From an uncultured Lachnospiraceae bacterium (GTDB lineage Bacteria > Bacillota > Clostridia > Lachnospirales > Lachnospiraceae): a DNA stretch of 64,000 nucleotides. The notes below the pieces were generated by a model. That model had not been told where the DNA came from. It was given only the letters and a program-made list of their open reading frames with translations, and did no database searches. The position numbers and the translations under genes were made by a program. The DNA is taken from assembly GCA_902781895.1 (NCBI GenBank), contig CACZLA010000012.1, positions 1-64,000 of the forward strand. The letters run 5' to 3'. Within the stretch, counting starts at the first letter, position 1. Each line of letters begins with the position of its first letter. Below, piece by piece: positions 51,705 to 59,150 of this stretch.

Positions 51705-52376
51705 ATGGACAAAAAGGCTATGTATAAGTTGTCATACGGACTTTTCGTTCTGACAACAAAGGTGGGGGATAAACATAATGGCTGTATCACAAATACTGCC
51801 ATACAGGTTACAACAGATCCGAACAGGATAGCATTTGCGGTAAACAAGCTGAATTTTACCCATGATATGCTGATGGAGTCAAAGGTGTTCAATATCTCAA
51901 TCATCAGTGAGGATGCAGATTTTGAGCTTTTCAAGAGATTCGGTTTCCAGTCCGGAAGAGATGTGAATAAGTTCCAGGGCTATGGAAAGATAGGTGTGTC
52001 ATCGAACGGCATTACCTATATAAAGGACGGAACCAATGCTTACATTTCCGGAACGGTTTATGATACCGTAGACCTTGGAACACATACACTCTTTATATGT
52101 GATGTTACGGATATGGATCTGATAACTGATGCAGAAGGAAATGTAGCCAAGTCCGCTACATATGAATACTATCAGGAAAATATCAAACCGAAGCCACAGG
52201 ATATAAAGAAGGGTGAAGAGGTTGGCTCTCTTGTGAAGGATGAAGATGAGAAGGGACAGACTGTATGGGTATGTAAGGTCTGCGGATATGTTTATGAAGG
52301 AGAAGACCTTCCTGAAGACTTCATCTGTCCATGGTGCAAGCATCCGGCATCGGACTTTGAGAAGGTTGTGAGATGA
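51705..52376 (+). CDS. Flavin reductase-rubredoxin fusion (high-molecular-weight rubredoxin)
   Basis: A 223-residue protein. Residues 1-165 form a flavin-reductase-like FMN domain (MYKLSYGLFVLTTKVGDKHNGCITNTAIQVT, PNRIAFAVNKLNFTHDM). A charged linker leads to a C-terminal rubredoxin (about 185-223) with both CxxC pairs, CKVCGYVYEGEDLP and CPWCKHPASDF. Such proteins pass electrons to flavodiiron proteins in oxygen or NO detoxification in strict anaerobes. AAGGAGG gives a strong start. A terminator follows. Confidence 0.95.
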   Translation: MDKKAMYKLSYGLFVLTTKVGDKHNGCITNTAIQVTTDPNRIAFAVNKLNFTHDMLMESKVFNISIISEDADFELFKRFGFQSGRDVNKFQGYGKIGVSSNGITYIKDGTNAYISGTVYDTVDLGTHTLFICDVTDMDLITDAEGNVAKSATYEYYQENIKPKPQDIKKGEEVGSLVKDEDEKGQTVWVCKVCGYVYEGEDLPEDFICPWCKHPASDFEKVVR

Positions 52377-52421
52377 CGGAATAAACGAAATTACATAATA
52401 AAAATAGAAAAAACAAAAAAA

Positions 52422-52436
52422 CCGAAAATATTTCGG
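52422..52436 (+). repeat. Triloop hairpin before the terminator
   Basis: CCGAAA-ATA-TTTCGG, a perfect 6-bp stem with a 3-nt loop, lies just upstream of the longer terminator hairpin. It has the same form as the triloop hairpins around the tRNA and phe genes. Confidence 0.6.
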
Positions 52437-52440
52437 CGAT

Positions 52441-52499
52441 AACCTCTTGATTGACCGCAAAATTTGTGGTTTAATTGAATCGAGAGGTTTTTCGTTTTA
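52441..52499 (+). terminator. Terminator after the rubredoxin fusion gene
   Basis: A 12-bp outer stem AACCTCTTGATT/AATCGAGAGGTT encloses a second hairpin ACCGCAA-AAT-TTGTGGT. A T-rich tract follows. It separates the rubredoxin gene from the hipB/hipA-like pair. Confidence 0.8.
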
Positions 52500-52529
52500 T
52501 TAATCGGAAATTAATTATGGGTAAGAAAG

Positions 52530-53117
52530 ATGGGAAGAATAAAGAATAACACCGGAAAAGATAATAATATAAATGATAAAAAATACGTCTTGAATGACTA
52601 CATCACAGGAGATGATATAAAAAGATTGAGAAGGCTTCTTGATATGACGCAGAAGGAATTTGCGGCCTTTGTGCATTCTTCCAAGAGAACAGTTGAGAAC
52701 TGGGAATCCAAGGGTGAACATATTACCGGCCCGGTAGTTCCTCTTGTTGAAATTCTTCTGAGAAGGCCTGAACTGGCAGAGAAGCTTGAAGTTCCTGAAA
52801 AGGGAAGAGGACTTCGTCTTTGGTATATGTACGAAAGTACGGTATGCAGCGTTATTGATGTTGATGAATTAAAACGTAAAGTGAAAGTATATAATTATAT
52901 AGATAATCCACTTTACCGTGCCTTTGGAGTAGACACTGAACCGGACTTTGAAGAATACGAAGAGTTTATCGAATCGAGATGTTTTCCGAGAACTCGGGAC
53001 AAAATGAAACTTGAACTCAAAAAACTCGACCTTCCATTTTATGATCCGATAATGATCATTGAGAAAACCGAAGGCAGGATGGCGGAGGATAGATTCTGGA
53101 TAAGACTTGAGAGATGA
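52530..53117 (+). CDS. XRE-family HTH regulator with C-terminal extension (HipB-like)
   Basis: A 195-residue protein. Residues ~27-85 form a helix-turn-helix of the MqsA/XRE kind (IKRLRRLLDMTQKEFAAFVHSSKRTVENWE). A ~95-residue C-terminal domain (FGVDTEPDFEEYEEFIESR...IIEKTEGRMAEDRFWIRLER) follows. It sits directly upstream of a HipA-like kinase, the usual antitoxin position. The C-terminal domain might stand in for the N-terminal subdomain that the kinase lacks. Start choice is uncertain because the ribosome-binding site is weak. Confidence 0.8.
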   Translation: MGRIKNNTGKDNNINDKKYVLNDYITGDDIKRLRRLLDMTQKEFAAFVHSSKRTVENWESKGEHITGPVVPLVEILLRRPELAEKLEVPEKGRGLRLWYMYESTVCSVIDVDELKRKVKVYNYIDNPLYRAFGVDTEPDFEEYEEFIESRCFPRTRDKMKLELKKLDLPFYDPIMIIEKTEGRMAEDRFWIRLER

Positions 53118-53148
53118 CGAAATACCAACAGATTACGAAAGGATAATT

Positions 53149-53958
53149 ATGGTAGAACTGTTTAAAGAAGAAATCAGGGATGATGGAAGACAGTCTTCAA
53201 AGGGGAATCAGCTGAAATTTGTAAGAGACAACATCTGGTACAAGGCTGATTATCTCGGATATGAGGGGCTTGCTGAATATACTGTTTCAAAGCTTCTTGG
53301 ATTTTCCAATCTGGATAAAACTGAATATGTGGACTATGACCTGGAACAGATAACCTATAACGGAAATGTATATAATGGATGCAGGAGTAAGGACTTTACA
53401 GATGGCTGGAATCTGATTACTCTTGAAAGACTTTTTAAAAATGTATATGGAACGGGACTGAACAAAGTGATTTATTCAGTTCAGAATCATGAGGATAGGT
53501 TAAAGATTCTTGTTGAGCAGGTTGAAAGAACAACCGGGCTTCCTGATTTTGGGATTTACATGAATAAAATGCTTACTATTGATTCCATTTTCCTGAATGA
53601 AGACAGGCATACTCATAACATTGCAGTACTGACTAATGATAAAAATGAATTCAGGCTTGCACCTATTTTTGATAATGGCGCAGGACTGATGTCAGATACG
53701 ATGATGGATTTTCCTATGAGTCTGGATGTCATACATAGTATTGATAAAGTAAAGTCGAAAACCTTTTGCGATGATTTCGCTGAACAGGTGGATATAGCTG
53801 AGAAATTGTATGGAGAACAGATACATTTTTCATTCGGATATAATGATGTAAAGGCTATAGTTGATCGGTGCGAGATATATGATGAAACTGTCCGCGAACG
53901 TGTGATTGAATTGGTTATGCAGATGAGAAGGAGATATGAGTATTTGTTTAAAATTTAA
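53149..53958 (+). CDS. Short HipA-like Ser/Thr kinase
   Basis: A 269-residue protein with the HipA kinase core. LNEDRHTHNIAVL (near 157-169) carries the DRHxxN catalytic loop, and LAPIFDNGAGL (near 179-189) carries the metal-binding Asp of the DFG-like position. WYKADYLGYEGLAEYTVSKLL near the N-terminus fits the ATP-lysine region. Full HipA is about 440 residues; this one lacks the N-terminal subdomains, as in HipT of the three-part HipBST systems. The ATG at 53149 has AAAGGA 5 nt upstream. An in-frame TTG at 53107 would overlap the regulator gene by 11 nt. Confidence 0.85.
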   Translation: MVELFKEEIRDDGRQSSKGNQLKFVRDNIWYKADYLGYEGLAEYTVSKLLGFSNLDKTEYVDYDLEQITYNGNVYNGCRSKDFTDGWNLITLERLFKNVYGTGLNKVIYSVQNHEDRLKILVEQVERTTGLPDFGIYMNKMLTIDSIFLNEDRHTHNIAVLTNDKNEFRLAPIFDNGAGLMSDTMMDFPMSLDVIHSIDKVKSKTFCDDFAEQVDIAEKLYGEQIHFSFGYNDVKAIVDRCEIYDETVRERVIELVMQMRRRYEYLFKI

Positions 53959-53985
53959 CCACTTTGGTAAATTGTGGATTTTCTC

Positions 53986-54014
53986 TTGACGTACATATTT
54001 CATTTTGATATTAT
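53986..54014 (+). promoter_or_regulatory. Promoter of the 54083 gene
   Basis: TTGACG (53986-53991) and TATTAT (54009-54014) are spaced by 17 nt. An overlapping TATACT at 54012 would need a 20-nt spacer. Confidence 0.6.
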
Positions 54015-54015
54015 A

Positions 54016-54045
54016 CTCTGGTTTTGCAAAACAGCAGAACCGGAG
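54016..54045 (+). promoter_or_regulatory. 5' UTR hairpin before the 54083 gene
   Basis: CTCTGGTTTTGC and GCAGAACCGGAG form a 12-bp stem with two G-T pairs and the loop AAAACA. It starts right at the expected transcription start and could protect the mRNA 5' end. Confidence 0.5.
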
Positions 54046-54082
54046 TTTAATGTTTAAAAGGGTATGTATTAAGGAGAAAAAC

Positions 54083-54730
54083 ATGAACGAAGAAATTAAA
54101 GGTTCTGTAAATGAAGCAAAAAACAATAAGTACAGACTGGCAGGTGGAAATGACAATAATGATGTTAATGATGTTAAGGATGTTAGCACTGTAAGTAGTG
54201 TAAATGAAAGTTTTTCTGAGGAAAAGGCTGTTCATATGAGTATGCTGGAAAGACCATATATTAATCCTGATCAAAGTCAGGATGGACCAAGTGGTTTTTA
54301 TCAGACACCGGAATATCCGGATACAACATATATAAGTGATAAAAAGCGTAATGTAAATCCTATAATTGCTATCGTTGCCGGTGTACTGGTAGTACTGGTT
54401 GCTTTAATGGTAAAGGATGCATTCCATACAGATCCGAACTCTATAGATGGTGAGTATCGCTTTGCTTATGCCGATTCTGATGGACAAACCATATCAAAGA
54501 CTGAGCTTTTATTATGGGGAGTTGATACAAACGGTTTAGCATTTGAAATAGATGGAAAAACAGCAAGCATCACCAGTGGTGGTAAAACTGCAGATTGTGA
54601 TATCAGGATTGAAGGGGATGAAGTGACTATTATTAAGGATGATAAGATTCTTGATGGTGAGATCAATCGTAAAGAAGAAACACTGACTATCGAAATGAAT
54701 GATGTTGATCTGGTTTTTGAAAAAGCCTGA
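54083..54730 (+). CDS. Single-pass membrane protein with C-terminal beta domain, function unknown
   Basis: A 215-residue protein. Residues 1-90 are polar and low in complexity (runs of N, D and V such as NDNNDVNDVKDV). A single membrane helix (IIAIVAGVLVVLVALMV, near 93-109) follows, then a ~100-residue external domain (DGEYRFAYADSDG... to ...MNDVDLVFEKA) that looks like a short beta-sandwich or lipocalin-like DUF. AAGGAG with a good spacing fixes the start at 54083. I do not recognise a family. Confidence 0.8.
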   Translation: MNEEIKGSVNEAKNNKYRLAGGNDNNDVNDVKDVSTVSSVNESFSEEKAVHMSMLERPYINPDQSQDGPSGFYQTPEYPDTTYISDKKRNVNPIIAIVAGVLVVLVALMVKDAFHTDPNSIDGEYRFAYADSDGQTISKTELLLWGVDTNGLAFEIDGKTASITSGGKTADCDIRIEGDEVTIIKDDKILDGEINRKEETLTIEMNDVDLVFEKA

Positions 54731-54744
54731 TCAGATTCGTAAAA

Positions 54745-54776
54745 GATACTAAATCAATAAGATACTAAATCAATAA
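54745..54776 (+). repeat. 16-bp tandem duplication upstream of the pheS promoter
   Basis: GATACTAAATCAATAA occurs twice in direct succession (54745-54760 and 54761-54776), ending 9 nt before the -35 box of the pheST promoter. It could be an upstream activating element or a simple slippage product. Confidence 0.7.
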
Positions 54777-54785
54777 GATTAATTC

Positions 54786-54814
54786 TTGACTTTGTTATTT
54801 CTTGTAATTATAAT
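54786..54814 (+). promoter_or_regulatory. Promoter of the T-box/pheS-pheT operon
   Basis: TTGACT (54786-54791) and TATAAT (54809-54814) have a 17-nt spacer, a near-consensus sigma-A promoter. Transcription would begin near 54821, at the 5' edge of the T-box leader. Confidence 0.8.
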
Positions 54815-54820
54815 ATCATA

Positions 54821-55064
54821 AGTTAATTACATATGACATTGATGGTGCATAAAGCTTATATCAGTCACCGACCAGAGAGACGGGATCATCGGCTGGAAGT
54901 CCTGTTGGATAGAGGTTATAGGTCATCTTCACACCGGAGTCTATTTAATGAAAAGAGTTATATGACCGGTTATATTGTTAATAAGCGGTTATATAGAAGT
55001 CGGGTGGTACCGCGGTTAAGAATGATCGTCCCGGATACAGTTTTACTGTATCCGGGATTTTGTT
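54821..55064 (+). ncRNA. T-box leader, probably tRNA-Phe responsive
   Basis: The leader has a kink-turn-like AGAGAGA near the base of stem I, a candidate TTC specifier (Phe) at 54928-54930 and the conserved T-box GGGTGGTACCGCGG at 55002-55015. It ends in a terminator stem CCCGGATACAG/CTGTATCCGGG (55030-55056) with TTTT. Uncharged tRNA-Phe would pair with the specifier and T-box, favour the antiterminator and allow pheS-pheT expression. Apparent reading frames across it are not genes. Confidence 0.92.
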
Positions 55065-55072
55065 ATTAATGA

Positions 55073-55231
55073 GTTAATGCAGATTCAAATTATATAGACT
55101 TCGAGAAAGCTTGCTTTCATAGAAGTCTATATAATGAAGAAGCTATATTAGGCGAAGCCTAATCATCGTTGAACAAGAGGCTTGAAAAGCCGAATGACTG
55201 CGAAGCAGGCATGTTCAACGATTGCATTAAC
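55073..55231 (+). repeat. Closed nested palindrome (four-way junction) between T-box and pheS
   Basis: An outer 9-bp stem GTTAATGCA/TGCATTAAC (55073-55081/55223-55231) encloses three arms. Arm A is 13 bp, TTATATAGACTTC/GAAGTCTATATAA (55090-55134), with inner GAAAGC/GCTTTC. Arm B is ATTAGGC-GAA-GCCTAAT (55147-55163). Arm C is 11 bp, ATCGTTGAACA/TGTTCAACGAT (55165-55222), holding GGCTT-GAA-AAGCC and CTGC-GAA-GCAG. Arm C abuts the outer stem directly. All stems are perfect. It lies downstream of the T-box terminator, so it is transcribed only in readthrough mRNA. Confidence 0.9.
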
Positions 55232-55268
55232 GTAGTAGATGTTATTAAAATACGGAGGATATATAAAA

Positions 55269-56360
55269 ATGAAGGAATTACTTGAGAAGATCAGAAGAGA
55301 GGCTGAACAGAAAATAGCTGATTCTGACAGCACTGAGTCCCTTGATGATGTCAAGGTTTCGGTTCTGGGTAAAAAGGGTGAGCTCACAATGCTCTTAAAG
55401 GGTATGAAAGACCTCAGCCCTGAGGAAAGACCAAAGTTCGGTCAGCTTGTTAACCAGGCTCGTGAACAGATCGAAATAAAAATGAATGCAAAAAGAGAAG
55501 CAATGCGTAAGGAAATGCTTACTGCAAAGATGGCAAGAGAAATAATCGATGTTACTCTTCCCGGAACAAAAATGATCAGAGGTCATAAGCATCCAAATCA
55601 GATAGCACTTGAGGATCTCGAGAGAGTATTTATCGGAATGGGCTACGAGGTTGTTGACGGTCCTGAGGTTGAGTATGACAGAATGAACTTCAAGCTTCTC
55701 AATATCCCTGAAGATCATCCTGCAAAGGACGAGCAGGATACCTTCTATATAAGCAGACATGACGAGGCAAGAGGTGAGACAACAGAGGACGATATCGTTC
55801 TTCGTACACAGACCTCTTCAGTACAGGCAAGAATCATGCTTGCTGCCGGAAAACTTAAAGAGACTTCAAAGGGCTTCCCTGAAAGAGAGCTTCCTATCAA
55901 GATCATCTCTCCCGGTAGAGTATTCCGTTCAGATGAAGTTGATGCAACACATTCTCCTTCCTTCCATCAGGTAGAAGGACTTGTTATCGGAAAAGGCGTA
56001 ACAATGGCCGACCTTAAGGGAACACTGGATCAGTTCGCAACGAACTTCTTCGGACCGAAGACCAAAACAAAGCTTCGTCCACATCACTTCCCATTTACAG
56101 AGCCATCAGCCGAAGTAGATGTAACCTGCTTTAAATGCGGCGGCAAGGGCTGCGGAGTATGTAAGGGTTCAGGCTGGATTGAGATTCTCGGATGCGGAAT
56201 GGTACATCCACATGTACTGGAGATGTGCGGAATCGATCCTAACGAATATTCAGGCTTCGCCTTCGGAATCGGACTTGAGAGAGTCGCCCTCCTCAAGTAT
56301 GAAATCGCAGACATGAGACTCATGTACGAAAACGACATCCGCTTCCTGGAGCAGTTCTAG
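55269..56360 (+). CDS. pheS: Phenylalanine-tRNA ligase alpha subunit
   Basis: A 363-residue class II aminoacyl-tRNA synthetase subunit. It has an N-terminal coiled coil (1-90), then the catalytic domain with GYEVVDGPEVEYDRMNF, motif 2 around SPGRVFRSDEVDATHSPSFHQ and motif 3 GFAFGIGLERVALLKY. A four-cysteine zinc-type segment CFKCGGKGCGVCKG (near 288-301) precedes motif 3, as in many bacterial PheS. GGAGGAT about 9 nt before the ATG at 55269 fixes the start. It is controlled by the upstream T-box. Confidence 0.97.
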   Translation: MKELLEKIRREAEQKIADSDSTESLDDVKVSVLGKKGELTMLLKGMKDLSPEERPKFGQLVNQAREQIEIKMNAKREAMRKEMLTAKMAREIIDVTLPGTKMIRGHKHPNQIALEDLERVFIGMGYEVVDGPEVEYDRMNFKLLNIPEDHPAKDEQDTFYISRHDEARGETTEDDIVLRTQTSSVQARIMLAAGKLKETSKGFPERELPIKIISPGRVFRSDEVDATHSPSFHQVEGLVIGKGVTMADLKGTLDQFATNFFGPKTKTKLRPHHFPFTEPSAEVDVTCFKCGGKGCGVCKGSGWIEILGCGMVHPHVLEMCGIDPNEYSGFAFGIGLERVALLKYEIADMRLMYENDIRFLEQF

Positions 56361-56650
56361 TCTTATATAACTGAAATTGTATTTTTTATAGACTTTTGCT
56401 ACGATTTTCAATCGTTGCAAATCAGTTTCGAGTAACGCATTTCTCGGCATCGCTTTCGCTTCCGTTTCTGCGAACAGTTCACTGGACTGTTCGCCCCCTA
56501 GCGGCCGCTTCGCTCGCTAAACTCTCACTGCGTGCTTTCGCACTTGTGAATCGTTAAGCGCCGAGACCCGAAAGGTCCTCGAACTGCGTTCTCTAACTGA
56601 TTTTTTGCAGACGATTTGAAAATCGAATTTACTAATTCTAGTATAGAATC
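56361..56650 (+). repeat. Hairpin mosaic in the pheS-pheT gap
   Basis: The ~309-nt gap holds no gene but many stems: ACGATT-TTC-AATCGT (56401-56415), a 9-bp GCGAACAGT/ACTGTTCGC hairpin (near 56470-56494), TAGCG/CGCTA, TCAC..GTGC/GCAC..GTGA near 56525-56549, CGATTT-GA-AAATCG near 56612-56625 and ATTCTA-GTA-TAGAAT near 56635-56649. AAATCAGTT near 56419 pairs with AACTGATTT near 56594. TCTCGGC pairs with GCCGAGA inside that. TTCGAG/CTCGAA and AACGCA/TGCGTT are alternatives to one another. Such a long structured spacer is unusual between these cotranscribed genes. Confidence 0.75.
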
Positions 56651-56669
56651 GTTTAAAGGAGAATAAAAA

Positions 56670-59102
56670 ATGAACACACCTATAAGTTGGATTAAAGCCT
56701 ACGTTCCTGACCTTGACGTAACACCACAGGAATTCGTAGATAAAATAACACTTTCCGGTTCTCATGTTGAGAACTACAACCAGTATGACAAGAACCTTGA
56801 GAAGATTGTTGTCGGCAAGGTCCTTTCTATAGAGAAGCATCCTGATGCAGATAAGCTGGTTATCTGCCAGGTTGATGTCGGTGAGTCTGAGCCGATTCAG
56901 ATAGTAACAGGAGCTCCAAATGTAGTTGTAGGTGCCATGGTTCCGACTGTGCTTGACGGCGGTAAGGTAGCCGGAGGACATGACGGCGGAGAGCTTCCAC
57001 CTGACGGAATCCGTATCAAGGCAGGAGCACTCAGAGGCGTTCCGTCAGCAGGAATGATGTGTGCTATCGAAGAGCTTGGTTCTTCAAGAGAACTTTATCC
57101 TGAAGCACCGGAGGATGGTATCTATATCTTCCCGGATGGAGCAGGAGTAAAGCCGGGGGATGACGCTGTAAAGGCTCTCGGACTTGATGATACAAATGTT
57201 GAGTATGAGATAACATCTAACAGAGTAGACTGCTTCTCAATTATCGGAATGGCAAGAGAGGCTGCTGCTACATTTGACCTGGATCTTAAGCTGCCGGAGG
57301 TAGTAGTAAAGGAAGCTTCAAAGGAAAAGACAGAGGACTACATCTCTGTTGATATTCAGGATACAAAGCTCTGTAAGAGATATATCGGAAGAGTTGTTAA
57401 AAATGTAAAGATCGGTCCATCACCTAAGTGGATGCAGGACAGACTCAGAAGTCAGGGTATCAGAGCCATCAACAACATAGTTGATATCACAAACTATGTA
57501 ATGGAAGAGATGGGTCAGCCTATGCATGCATTTGACCTTTCAACTATTGCAGGTAACAAGATAGTTGTAAGATGTGCAAAGGACGGCGATAAGTTCACAA
57601 CACTTGACGGAATCGAAAGAGATCTGGACAAGGATGTCCTTATGATCTGCGATGGTGAGAAGGAAGTTGCTATAGCAGGTATCATGGGTGGAGAGAATTC
57701 CATGGTTACAGATTCTATGGATACACTTCTTTTCGAGGCGGCATGCTTTGACGGAAACAGCATCCGTAAGACAGAGCGTCGTCTCGGACTCAGAACAGAT
57801 TCCGCAGGTAAGTTCGAAAAGGGTCTTGATCCAAATCTTGCAGAGGAAGCAATAAATCGTGCATGCCAGCTCGTTGAAGAGATGGGCTGTGGCGAGGTGC
57901 TGAAGGGTTCAGTGGATGTTTATCCGGAGCCTGTAGAACCTTGGAAGCTTCCTTATGAGCCGGAGAAGATGAATGCGCTTCTCGGTCTGGATATTCCTGT
58001 TGAGACACAGCTTCATATCTATGACAGACTTGGACTTACATATAATGAAGAGGATAAGACACTCACTATTCCTACATTTAGACAGGACCTCAGATGCATG
58101 GCTGATCTCGCTGAGGAGATTGCACGTATCTATGGTTATGACAGAATTCCATCAACACTGCCTACAACAAATGCAGGAATCGGTGGTATTTCATACAACG
58201 AAGGAATCAATCGTATCGTACGTGCACTGGCTGAGGAAAATGGTTTCTCACAGGCTATGTGCTACAGCTTCGAGAGTCCGAAGGTATATGACAAGCTTCT
58301 TATCCCTGAAGACAGCTCCATGAGACAGGCCATAAAGATCACCAATCCGCTGGGCGAGGACTTCAGTATCATGAGAACTCTGCCACTTAACGGACTGCTC
58401 ACATCACTTTCAATCAACTTTAATAGAAGAAATAAAAATGTAAGACTGTACGAGCTTGGTAAAGTATATCTTCCAAAGGAGCTCCCGCTGAGAGAGCTTC
58501 CTGATGAGAAGGAGAGACTTGTTCTTGGTATGTATGGAAAGGCAGACTTCTTTGCACTTAAGGGTGTTGTTGAGGAAATCCTTTCAAAGCTTGGTTTCGG
58601 AAAAGATTGCGACTATGTTCCCGTAAAAGACTATCCATTCCTTCATCCGGGAAGACAGGCTGAGATAATGAAGGGCAAGCTGAAGGTTGGTTATATAGGA
58701 CAGCTTCATCCGGAGGCTGCACTTAACTATGATATGAAGGGCGAGGTTTATATCGCAGTGATCAACATGGACGTTGCTGCCATGCTCGCCAAGTTTGATA
58801 TCAAATACAGCGGAATCGCTAAGTTCCCTGCATCAACACGTGACCTTGCACTTGTTTGTGACAAGAGCGTTTATGTAGGAGATATGGAGAAGATCATCCG
58901 CAAAAATGCAGGAAAGTTCCTTGAGAACCTTGAACTCTTTGATGTATATGAGGGTGAGCAGGTTGCCGAAGGAAAGAAGAGTGTTGCATTCTCACTTTCA
59001 TTCAGAGCTCAGGATCATACACTTAAAGATGATGAAGTAAATCCTGCAATCGAGAAGATACTTTCTGCTCTTTCTGCAGAAGGAATCGAAATTCGTGCAT
59101 AA
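56670..59102 (+). CDS. pheT: Phenylalanine-tRNA ligase beta subunit
   Basis: An 810-residue subunit of normal length. It has the EMAP-type tRNA-binding domain (about 40-155, VGKVLSIEKHPDADKLVICQVDVG), then B3/B4 editing domain sequence (VVRCAKDGDKFTTLDGIERDL and beyond), B5 and the class II-like core. The C-terminal anticodon-binding FDX-ACB domain runs from about 717 (AKFPASTRDLALVCDKSVY). AAAGGAG precedes the ATG. It is separated from pheS by a structured 309-nt gap, but both belong to the T-box operon. Confidence 0.97.
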   Translation: MNTPISWIKAYVPDLDVTPQEFVDKITLSGSHVENYNQYDKNLEKIVVGKVLSIEKHPDADKLVICQVDVGESEPIQIVTGAPNVVVGAMVPTVLDGGKVAGGHDGGELPPDGIRIKAGALRGVPSAGMMCAIEELGSSRELYPEAPEDGIYIFPDGAGVKPGDDAVKALGLDDTNVEYEITSNRVDCFSIIGMAREAAATFDLDLKLPEVVVKEASKEKTEDYISVDIQDTKLCKRYIGRVVKNVKIGPSPKWMQDRLRSQGIRAINNIVDITNYVMEEMGQPMHAFDLSTIAGNKIVVRCAKDGDKFTTLDGIERDLDKDVLMICDGEKEVAIAGIMGGENSMVTDSMDTLLFEAACFDGNSIRKTERRLGLRTDSAGKFEKGLDPNLAEEAINRACQLVEEMGCGEVLKGSVDVYPEPVEPWKLPYEPEKMNALLGLDIPVETQLHIYDRLGLTYNEEDKTLTIPTFRQDLRCMADLAEEIARIYGYDRIPSTLPTTNAGIGGISYNEGINRIVRALAEENGFSQAMCYSFESPKVYDKLLIPEDSSMRQAIKITNPLGEDFSIMRTLPLNGLLTSLSINFNRRNKNVRLYELGKVYLPKELPLRELPDEKERLVLGMYGKADFFALKGVVEEILSKLGFGKDCDYVPVKDYPFLHPGRQAEIMKGKLKVGYIGQLHPEAALNYDMKGEVYIAVINMDVAAMLAKFDIKYSGIAKFPASTRDLALVCDKSVYVGDMEKIIRKNAGKFLENLELFDVYEGEQVAEGKKSVAFSLSFRAQDHTLKDDEVNPAIEKILSALSAEGIEIRA

Positions 59103-59150
59103 GAAAATAGGTCATAATACTAAGACTTATAATAGAAACGAGGAATCGAT

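Noticed and set aside
54833..55069. A 78-codon open frame upstream of pheS
   Set aside because: It lies wholly within the T-box leader and crosses the conserved T-box sequence and terminator stem.
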